Origin: Allomyces arbusculus | Taxonomy: Eukaryota > Blastocladiomycota > Blastocladiomycetes > Blastocladiales > Blastocladiaceae | Assembly: GCA_027604705.1 (NCBI GenBank) | Contig: JADHYV010000003.1 | Coordinates: forward strand, 248,001 to 312,000 | Direction of reading: 5' to 3' | DNA: 64,000 nt | In this document: positions 55,519 to 64,000 of the stretch, piece by piece | How positions within the stretch are numbered: position 1 is the stretch's first letter | Layout: every line of letters begins with the position of its first letter | Notes under the pieces: generated by a model | The model's input: the letters and a program-made list of their open reading frames with translations, nothing else | Databases searched by the model: none | Told to the model about the DNA's origin: nothing | Made by a program: the position numbers and the translations under genes

Positions 55519-56813
55519 TCACAGCACCCGCCGCCCGCCAGCCGCCAGCTGCCGCGCTGCGTACTCGGCCATCTCGCGGCGCACGCGCTTGAGAAACTGG
55601 AACACGTTGCGCTGCACGGCGAGCTCGAGAAGCGCATCGTCGAGCGGGACCAGCGGCACGCACTGCACGATGCATATCCTGGCCTTGGTCAGCGCTTGCG
55701 CGACAGCGGCACTCTCGCACCGGTACACTCCAGGCCCGTCCGGTTCTCCCGTCGCCTGGACGGCCGCGTCGCCAAACAGCAGCGAGACCACAGCCTTGTT
55801 GCGTAATCCCGGGATCGCAAACGTGAACACAATCGGGTGCGCAGGCGCCGGGGAATCGGCGCCGATCGAGGGTGGTGTTCCTGGCCGCGGCTTCGCCACG
55901 GCAATGGTCAGGCCCGTCAGCTTGGTGTAGAGCGCAATGTCTCGGTCGGCAGCGGCAATGAGTTTGGCACGCTCTTGCGCTTTTTCAGCCAGTTGCTGCT
56001 TGACCTGGGCAATTTCCGCTTCGAGCGCCTTGTTGGCGTCGTCGGCCAAATGCTTGCGGTGCACGGCCAGCTCCGTCGCGTCGCGCTGGGCCGCGATCTT
56101 GGCCTGCTGTGCAGCGACCTGTTGCTTGTGCCGCTCGTGCTTTTCCTGCTCGGCACGGAACCACTTGGCAATGTCTTGCCGCTTTTGCTCGCACGCCTTG
56201 ATTCTCGCTACACACGTTGTCCACGTCGCATCAGTCAGGGGACACCGAGTGCACGCGTGGCTCGTCGAGGACCGTCAGCAACAAAGTGGAAGCACCAACC
56301 TCTGTCGCGAGCATCGGCCTCGATCTGCCCTGACTGCAACCGGAGCGCATGCCGGCGCGCAAGCTGTGTGGCCTGCACGATGTTCCGTCCAAACTCGACC
56401 ACTTGCGCGAGCAGCGGTTCCGTCTGGTGCAGCCTTGGCTGCGCGATCCCGTCGTCAATGTCGTCAAACGCCGCCAGGACACGGACGCGGTCCGGGCCGG
56501 GCGGTGCGCCCAGCGTGATGCGGCGATTGCCCAGCAGGCTCACGGCGGGAGCGGGAATTGACAGACGCCGATTCCCGGGCGCGCCTGTCAGCGTGGACCG
56601 CCGGGATCCCAGGCCCAGATCAAAGGGGAGCCGCACGGGCAGGACAGGCTGGCGTGCATACGGTTGCGCGGCGACGCGCGCGCCGAGGAGCGTCGTGGCC
56701 CCGGTCGGGGCTCGGCGTCGGGCGGCGGTGGCCGACCCGGCGAGGGTCAGCGGGCGCACAGTCGGGGCACCGGGCGGTGGCGCGCCGAATGCGGGTAGTC
56801 GCGGCGTTGTCAT
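55519..56813 (-). CDS. SPC25: Spc25-like subunit of the Ndc80 kinetochore complex
   Basis: Spc25 pairs with Spc24 to dock the Ndc80 complex on the inner kinetochore. Exons 56813..56300 and 56207..55519 give 400 residues over a 92-bp intron (GTTGGT...TGTGTAG). Residues about 1 to 130 are basic and Pro/Gly-rich. A long coiled coil follows (WFRAEQEKHERHKQQ, EIAQVKQQLAEKAQERAKL). The C-terminal globular domain starts at YTKLTGLTI, continues with IVFTFAIPGL and VYRCES, and closes with CVPLVPLDDALLELA and VFQFLKRVRREM, the family pattern. It is about twice the usual length because of the N-terminal extension. Spc24 or another RWD-coiled-coil kinetochore protein is possible; Spc25 fits the last block best. 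Confidence 0.68.
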
Positions 56814-57556
56814 GTTCGGGCGAGGGAAGAAATTCAATGGATGGACGACGACGACAACGACGACAGCAACGACAACAGGGGAGCTCCCCTGACGACAATG
56901 AAAAGAGACCACAACGACCATCAGGAATTGTGAGGGTTTGAAATAGTCTGGGATTTGGGTTTAGGGTGTCAGAATTGCGGGGGTTTCAAGCTGGTGTCGA
57001 GTAGGATGCAGAATCCCGCACTCAGGTCAGTTCATGAAGGTTTCCGGCTCACGATCCGGCTTGCGGCAATCGAGTCAAGCAAACCACGGTCACGTGCGAC
57101 GCGGAGATGCAGCTTTTCGTCAGGTCAAGACGAGCAGCGGCCGCGCCGTCAAGCTGCAGCGACCTCGTCCCGTTCGCCCACGACCGCCCACGCTCCTGCG
57201 AACGGCGTTCTCTGCCGCGACTGCAAGCTTCCAGATTGAAGCGAATCCGCTGCAACCCACGGCTGCGAGTTCAACGACACGCAAGTCGACGTCGACTACA
57301 GCACGGGTCACGTCCAACGACCTGCGCTTGCTGCTCGAGCCGCAAGTTCATTTGACCAACCGTCGACTCGACTGCGTTCGGTTCGACGTGCAAATTAACT
57401 GCGTCACCTGCTCGCGCTGACGGCCTCGCGACTCGACCCGCGAAACTCGCCGGAAACGACCACCTGCTCCCGCTTGCCCAACAAGCCGCGCGCACGCGCT
57501 CTCCCTCTCTCTCTCGCTTGACTGACGCCGCGCAATACGGCCAATACGACGCCATC
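56814..57556. other. Divergent promoter region of SPC25 and XRN1
   Basis: This 743-bp region lies between genes pointing apart. A polypurine/polypyrimidine patch with CTCTCTCTCT lies at about 57502..57518, some 40 bp before the XRN1 ATG. CGACAACGACGAC repeats sit near 56845..56875. Open frames are short and lack motifs. Confidence 0.45.
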
Positions 57557-60500
57557 ATGGGGATTCCCAAGTTCTTTCGCTGGATCAGGTACCGCCGGCA
57601 TTGCTCTTGCCGCCGTGATCGTGTCCGAGCAGATGATCCCCGGCTTGATGGTGCCGCTGCGACTGTTCATGACCTGACGACACCTTGATCTGTTCATAGC
57701 GAGCGCTACCCGATGTGCAGCGAGTTGATCACCGAGAAGCGCATTCCCGAGTTTGGTACGCACCTCTCCTTGCGCGTCCCCGACCTGCTCGGCGAACATT
57801 GACGACGATTTGCCCTTATTTCCTTGCAGACAACCTCTATCTCGACATGAACGGCATTATCCACAACTGCTCGCACCCGAACGACGACGACATCAACTTC
57901 CGCCTGACCGACGCGCAAATGTTCCAGGCCATCTTCGACTACATTGACCATCTCTTCAACAAGATCAAGCCCAAGAAGGTGTTTTTCATGGCCGTCGACG
58001 GCGTCGCCCCGCGCGCGAAAATGAACCAGCAGCGGTCGCGCCGGTTCCGCACGGCGCTCGACACGCAGCGGCGCATCGCGCAGGCGCAGCGCAACGGCGA
58101 GGACATTGACGACAAGACCGAGGCGTTCGATTCCAACTGCATCACGCCCGGCACGCCGTTCATGAAACGGTTGTCGGAACACTTGCAGTACTTTGTGCGC
58201 AGCAAAATGGCCGAGGACGCGAATTGGCGCAACGTCAAGGTGATTTTGTCGGGCCACGAAACGCCCGGCGAAGGCGAGCACAAGATCATGGAGTACATTC
58301 GCAACGCGAAGGCACAGGACGACTTTGACCCGAATACGCGGCATTGCCTGTACGGACTCGACGCCGACTTGATCATGCTCGGGCTCGTCACGCACGAGCC
58401 GCATTTCTCGCTGTTGCGCGAGGAAGTCTCGTTTGGGCCCAAGAAGAAGCGCGCTGGTGCGGCGACGCTCGAGTCGCAGAATTTTTTCTTAATGCACCTG
58501 AGTCTGTTCCGCGAGTACCTCGGGCTCGAGTTCCAAGAGTTGCGCGAAACGATGAAGATCGAGTTCAGCCAGGAGCGCGTGATCGACGACTTTGTGCTCA
58601 TCTCGCTGTTTGTCGGCAACGATTTCCTGCCGCACTTGCCCAACCTGCACATCAACGAGGGCGCGCTCGCCGTCATGTTTGATCTCTACAAGCGCGTCAT
58701 GGCCACGTCCGACTCGTACATCAACAATGACGGCACAATTCACGTGCCCACGCTGCTCGCTATGCTCAAGGAACTGGAGTCGGTCGAGGCCAAGTCGTTC
58801 CAGGCATTTGCCAATATTGACGAAGACGGCAACCAGCTCGATGGCGATGGCGACGACGACGATCGTGGTGGTGGGCGCAGAGGGCGCGGTGGGAGACGAG
58901 GTGGCGGTCGCGGCGGCCAACGCAACGGCCGCGGCAACGATGGCGGCGGTGGCAAGAAGGCCAAGAAGCAGCAGCCGCGCGATGGGATTACCATGGAGCA
59001 GCGGCTGATTCTCGACGACGTGCTCAATTTCCTCGACACCAAGGAACTGTCGATGGCCGTGACCACGACCGACGCGCCGTTCCTCGAGAACCTGTGCTTC
59101 AAGCTCAACCTCTACCTCGACGTGACTGGTGACGGCCAGTGGGTCGTGATGCGCAATGAGGACGAGGACTTGTCGGACGACGAGGGTGACAATGTGCGCA
59201 AGGACGTGCTCGAGAAGATGATTCGCAAGCCGATCGTCGAGCCCGAACCGGCGGTGCCCGACGTTGACCGGCCGTCATACGAGGCCATGCTGCACGACTG
59301 GAAAAAGAATTATTACCAGTCCAAACTCGAGTTTGACGTGGATGCGGACCCGGATGCACTCAAGGCGCTACTGTGCGAGTACATTCGCGGCCTGCAGTGG
59401 GTGCTGCGGTACTACTACGACGGCGTCGCCTCGTGGGGCTGGTTCTATCCGTACCACTACTCGCCGCACATTTCTGATTTTGCGCAACTGACTGAAGCTG
59501 ACCTTAATCTCGAGTTTGACCTCGGGACGCCATTCCGGCCCTTTGAGCAGCTCATGGGCGTCTTGCCCGCGGCCAGTCGCCAGCACGTGCCGGCGCCACT
59601 GCACGAACTCATGCTCTCGCCCAACTCACCGATCATCGACTTCTATCCGACCGAGTTTGAAATGGACCTGAACGGGAAAAAGAACGACTGGGAGGCCGTT
59701 GTCAAGATTCCGTTCATTGACCAGGACCGGCTGCTCGCCGCAATCGAGTCGAAAGCGCACGAATTGACGCGCGAGGAGAACGAGCGCAACTCGTTCCGCC
59801 CGGCAACGCTCTTCACGTTCTCGGAAACGCCGCACGACTACCCGAGCTCCCTCCCGGGCGTATTTCCGCCCTTGCCGGCGTGCAAGTGCCAGGACGAACC
59901 GTTCAACCCGCCGCATGTCACGGCGTTCAAGCGCGGTCTGTGCGACGGGCTCAAGCCGATGGCCGGGTTCCCGACGTTCTCGGTGTTGCCGTACCACAGC
60001 ACGATTGGCGTGCACGGCGTGCACGTCTTCGAGTCGGATTCGCGGCACGACAGTGTCGTGTTGCACGTTGACAAGGAGCAGCCGGACGCCGCGGTCGTGG
60101 CGCAGCGCGTGCTTGGCAAGTCGGTCTATGTCGATTGGCCGATGCTGTTTGAGGCACGTGTGGAGAAAGTCGCCGACGGCCGCGTCATGTACGACGTCAA
60201 GACAGGCGCCGACCGGGCCAACTTGATGGAGCCGCACGAGACGGGCGACTGGCGCAATACGGCGCACCGCATTCAGCGGCACGTGTCGAAACGGTTTGCC
60301 GTGGTGCTCGAGGACGTGCAGGTGATGGTGGCCGTGCGCACGATCAAGACCATGGTGCGCACGCTCGACGGCAGTACGCGCCGCGAGTACGCCGACGAGC
60401 TGGCCTGGTACCCGTGGCAGCTGGTCGTCGAGTCCGAGTCGGTCGCGTATGTGGACGCGCGGTTCGAGGAACGTCCCGCGCTGCCGCTGCACGTCGAGTT

Positions 60501-61873
60501 CCCCGTGGGCACGCGCATTTTTTACCTGGGCAAGTCCATGTACGGCGGGCCGGGCCAGGTCACGGCGAGTTTTGGCCGCACCCGCACGCTCGATGCGCAG
60601 ATCATGCGCGGCACCATCACGATGCCGGATTTCGGGCACGCCGTGTTGCGGGAGACCAAGGACCAGTATGCGTATAAGCCGAGTTACATGGCCGCGCGGA
60701 TGCTCAACATGTCGGGCATGGCCCTCGCCAAGCTCACGTCGTCGCTGCACGTTGTCATGACCACGTGCCCCGGGTCTGACACCAAGTGGAATCTCGGGCT
60801 GCAAATGAAGTTTGACGCCAAGGGGTTCAAGATTTTGGGCTACACGCAAAAGGTCAACGCGACCTGGGAGTACAGCAACCAGGCGATTGACCTGATTCGC
60901 GGATTCAAGACAGCATTCCCGGAATTTGTGCGCCGGCTCGAGACCAAGCCGGGCGACGGGTCTTCGTCGGCGTGGTACCGCGACACTGACTTTTACCCGC
61001 GCGAACTGGCCAAGGACAAGTTGCAAGAAATCCGCGACTGGATCCGCGCGTCGCCCGTCAAGGACTTTGAGCGCGTGCACCTCGACGCGCAGGCCATGGT
61101 GAAAGACCAGGTGCGCCGGCTCGAGGAAAAGCTGCAGGAGGCGGCGGCCACGGCCAAGCCGTTTTACGCCGACCCGGTGGTCGTCAAGGGTGTGCCGGCC
61201 AACAGCGTGCTCAAGTCGGAGCACGCCGAGCTCGTGCTCGGCAAGCAGACGTTTAGTCTGGGCGATCGCGTGCTCAGCGTCGCAGACCGCGGCAAGGCGC
61301 CACTAGGTGCGCTCGGGTACATTGTCGGGATTGAAAAGGAACACGTCGAGGTCGTATTTGACGTGACGTTTATGGCCGGGTCGACGCTCAACGGCCGGTA
61401 CGTTTATGATGGATCTCTCTAACGTTCATTTTGCGATGGGCTCTGACTCACGTCTTTCCGTCTCCTTGCCACCATAGTTGCACCGAGTCGCGCGGTCTCG
61501 CCATGAAGCGCGGCCTGCTGCTCAACCTGACCTACCCGCAGAGTCCCGTTTGGACGAGCGAAGTCAAGCCCAAGATTCAGGCCAAAACCTACTCGCCCGC
61601 ACCCGCACCGGCCAAGAACGCATGGGCCGGTAGCGGCCAGGCGCCCGCGCCGCCGCGTACGCACTCGACGCCTGCGGGGCCCAACGGGCACCCGCAGCTG
61701 CAGCAACGCGCGCCGTCAGCGCCCCCGCAGGCGTTTTCGGGGCCGCAGTCGCGTGGACCCGGTGGGCGCGGCGGTGGCCCGCAACAGCCGAGGTACCAGC
61801 AGCAGCCGCAGGTGCTGCAGCGGCCGCAACAGCAGCAGCAGGGTCAAGTCCCGACGCAGCAACAGCAACGGCC

Positions 61874-61906
<33 letters not shown>

Positions 61907-62951
61907 ACAAGGTCAAGTCACGCAGCAACAACAACAGCAGCCGCGTGACACTGGTAGCCCGCGTGGTCGCCGTGGTCGCGGGGGAGCTCGGGGTGGCGGT
62001 GGTAACACGGCCGAACAGGCGCCCGTAGCCAACCCCGATGAACTGACCAAGCTGTTCAAGCAGAAGCTGAACATTGTCGGCTCAGCATCCGCTGCCGGTG
62101 GCGAGGCATCGGGGTCGGCTACCACTGGCCCCGCCGGCGCGTCACCCAACGCCGACAAGAGAAAGGGCCGGAAGCAGCAGCAACAGGAGAACAAGCAAGA
62201 GCCCGCAGCTCCGACGCCGGTCAACGCGACGGCGGCGCTCAAGCAAGCGCTGAAGATGCCCGTTGCGGACCCGGCGGCCGACGTGCCAATGCCGCCCGCC
62301 TCGGCTCCGCCCATGGCTGCGGCCGAATCGTCGGCTCGCGCGGTACCCTCGTTTCCCGAGTCGATTCCACCGCCGCCGCCGCACGTGCCGTCGTCGGCGC
62401 CGATGCCACAGGACGGCGGCACGATGGTAGCCGCCCCGCTCATGACCGGCCCGCCCGGGATGCCTATGGGCACGCACGCGGCGGGGATGCCGCCCATGCC
62501 GTACTCGGGCCCGTTCCCGCCGCAACTCGGGCGACCGATGCCTCCGCCGCACGGGCACCCCGGCGTGTACGCCGCGCCGCCGTATTACGGCATGCCGATG
62601 GTGCCGCCCATGAACCCGGCTCTCTACCAGCAGCAGCTAGCTATGGGGATGCGGCCGCCCATAGGCGCCGGGCCGATAATGCCGCCCGCGTTCCAGCACC
62701 ACGCGTACTCGGCGCCCCCCGCGGCGGTCGCGCAGGACCAAGCGGGTTCGCCAGGGCAGCCAGGTGCGCAGCGGCCCGCGGGAATTCACCACTTCCACAT
62801 GCAGTCGATGGGGCCGCAGGTGCGCGCGAATGTGCGGCCGCGGCAGGTGGTCCGGCAAGGCCCGGTGCCGCAGCATCATCAGCATCAGCAGCCACAGCAG
62901 CCACAGCAGCAGGGGGCCGGCGCGGAGGGACCGGGGCCGCAGGGAGCGTGA
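57557..62951 (+). CDS. XRN1: XRN1 / Kem1 5'-3' exoribonuclease
   Basis: XRN1 degrades decapped mRNA in the cytoplasm and P-bodies. Exons 57557..57588, 57700..57756, 57831..61397 and 61478..62951 give 1709 residues; introns are 111, 74 and 80 bp. The 32-bp first exon encodes MGIPKFFRWI, the invariant N-terminus. Then come SERYPMCSEL, EFDNLYLDMNGIIH, NCSHPNDDD, VFFMAVDGVAPRAKMNQQR and GEGEHKIMEYIR of the nuclease core. An Arg/Gly-rich insert lies near 58856..58975, inside the region linking the two conserved nuclease blocks. SH3-like and winged-helix parts follow, ending FMAGSTLNGRC and LLLNLTYPQ. The last 450 residues are disordered, Gln- and Pro-rich. Cytoplasmic XRN1 is preferred over nuclear Rat1 because of length and the C-terminal domains. 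Confidence 0.95.
61796..61941 (+). repeat. CAG/CAA repeat coding a Gln-rich tract in XRN1
   Basis: Mixed CAG and CAA codons encode several Gln runs, the longest 12 residues at about 61875..61910. Two copies of a QGQV-x-TQQQQ-like unit flank it. Mixed codons suggest selection for Gln rather than simple slippage. Confidence 0.9.
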
Positions 62952-63390
62952 GATCTGTGGAGAGCGAGGGATCAGTGTCGTTTTTTTGGTTGGATGGTGA
63001 TGGAGGTTGGTCAGTCTTGTTCATGGTGTTCAGTTGGATTGCTGTCGTTTGGATTGTGTCGACTTTGCTGCAAGGTCACCGACATGTGACCGCGTCGTGC
63101 TGCTGCTCCCCCACACCAGCAGCATGACCATCCTTTCCGAGGACGAGGGCGTCCGCCGTCAACGACGCTGCAACACGACTGCCCGCATTCCCACCAGCCC
63201 CGTCGTCCGACCGCGGGCACGGCCGCCGACGACAACGACAAAGCTGACAAGAATAGTGCCGACAATTCGAATCCCGACCTGCCAATCCCTGGTCGCGACG
63301 TGACTGACTAAACGGTCCTTTCACGCCGCTACGGCCCGTGTTGGTCGCGCGTTCCAGTACCTATCTGTCTGTGCCCCCAACGCTATCTAG
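62952..63390. other. Intergenic region, XRN1 3' end to next gene
   Basis: This 439-bp gap between two plus-strand genes begins with a T-rich stretch (GTCGTTTTTTTGG near 62973) that could serve the XRN1 3' end. No gene features are visible. Confidence 0.4.
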
Positions 63391-64000
63391 ATGCCCGGCT
63401 CGTCAACCGACCCGCCGTCGATGCCGTCGATGGCAGGTGCGGCGGGTGCGCCGCCGCGCATTCTCATCGACGCGAGGCCGCCGCATGCACCGCCGAATTT
63501 ACCGTCGACCGCCCTGTCGCCATCCCCCTCACCTGCACCAGCGCCTACATCCCCGTCCGCGCACCGTGGGTCGGCGAGCGGCGTCAATGGTCCGGGCACC
63601 GCCGGCCGCGTCACGTCTGCCCGTGCCTTCCGCGGCAGTGGCGACACCGACTCGAGCGTGTCGCCGTCGCCCACGTCTCCCTCCACTGCAAGCGCGGCCG
63701 CTCCGCCTCCACCGCCGGCCCCGCAAACCTCTTCGCGCCGTCCCAACCAAATGACGGGCTCGACCAGCGACTCGGTGGGCCAGCCGACCTACGCGTCGAT
63801 GCGGCGCGCGCAGCAGAACACCTACGTCTCGCTTTCGCGCAATGCCAACGCCACTGGCTACATGTCGCTGGCGCGCGGCGCGCCCGCGCCAGTCGTCGTG
63901 CCGGCTTCAACCTCTGCCAACCACGGCGGACTTATCCAGACGTACATGATCGCGCCGCAGCCGGGGGTCGTCACGACGCTGTTGCCAGCAGTCCCGACGC
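63391..64000 (+). CDS. N-terminus of an unknown low-complexity protein, cut by window edge
   Basis: An ATG at 63391 opens a frame that stays open to the right edge (203 codons). The peptide is rich in Pro, Ser, Ala and Thr, with PPPPPAPQ near residue 108. It becomes more ordered from about residue 128 (SVGQPTYASMRRAQQNTYVS, then TGYMSLARG). GC-ending codons support coding. No family is recognised from this part; the functional domain is probably beyond the window. Confidence 0.6.
   Translation, partial: MPGSSTDPPSMPSMAGAAGAPPRILIDARPPHAPPNLPSTALSPSPSPAPAPTSPSAHRGSASGVNGPGTAGRVTSARAFRGSGDTDSSVSPSPTSPSTASAAAPPPPPAPQTSSRRPNQMTGSTSDSVGQPTYASMRRAQQNTYVSLSRNANATGYMSLARGAPAPVVVPASTSANHGGLIQTYMIAPQPGVVTTLLPAVPT

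Noticed and set aside
59626-61224. 532-codon minus-strand ORF
   Set aside because: It is antisense to the XRN1 core exon; Arg/His/Leu-rich text without motifs is a typical shadow.
1-64000. CRISPR array, operons, rRNA or prokaryotic origin
   Set aside because: No regularly spaced repeats or rRNA-like stretches are visible, and nearly every gene has spliceosomal introns and eukaryotic families.

Overview
The window reads as nuclear DNA of an early-diverging, flagellate-type fungus. Genes are GC-rich and close together, and most carry one to five short introns (about 50 to 130 bp) with GT-AG ends. The gene set is eukaryotic. Sts1/Cut8 (a mainly fungal proteasome tether) and a fungal-style Erg27 point to a fungus. 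A Rod/KNTC1 kinetochore gene and a DNMT1-type methyltransferase are, to my knowledge, missing from most well-studied Dikarya. The high GC and this gene mix suggest Blastocladiomycota or a relative, but that placement is inference.

Layout. 1-5.1 kb: a dynamin-related GTPase (minus strand, 3' end cut off) and a divergent RUS/DUF647 protein. 6.3-7.5 kb: an unrecognised coiled-coil protein. 8.8-14.3 kb: PI 4-kinase alpha (Stt4). 15-20.2 kb: Aurora kinase, a G3BP-like protein and Sts1/Cut8, all on plus. 20.2-22.9 kb: a gene-poor island. 22.9-24.7 kb: a protein-kinase-like pseudogene whose splice sites still fit. 24.7-32.3 kb: Erg27, DNA polymerase kappa, the proteasome chaperone PSMD5 and oligoribonuclease REX2. 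32.6-37 kb: a DNMT1-type cytosine methyltransferase. 37-39.5 kb: a second gene-poor stretch with a possible small spliced gene. 39.5-42.2 kb: an unknown TATA-driven protein and a TPT-family transporter with a 6-nt microexon. 42.7-50.6 kb: Rod/KNTC1. 51.2-54.9 kb: a C2H2 zinc-finger factor. 55.5-56.8 kb: an Spc25-like kinetochore protein. 57.6-63 kb: XRN1. 63.4 kb to the edge: the start of an unknown low-complexity protein.

Themes. Four genes serve chromosome segregation or the nuclear proteasome at mitosis (Aurora, Rod, Spc25, Sts1). Two serve RNA decay (XRN1, REX2), two serve the proteasome (Sts1, PSMD5), and two serve DNA modification or damage tolerance (DNMT1, Pol kappa). They are not an operon and may be neighbours by chance.

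Limits. Gene models were spliced by hand, using GT-AG ends, reading-frame phase and remembered family motifs. For the multi-exon models the exon lengths sum to a multiple of three. No alignment or search was run. Many long open frames antisense to these genes come from GC-rich codon use and were left out.
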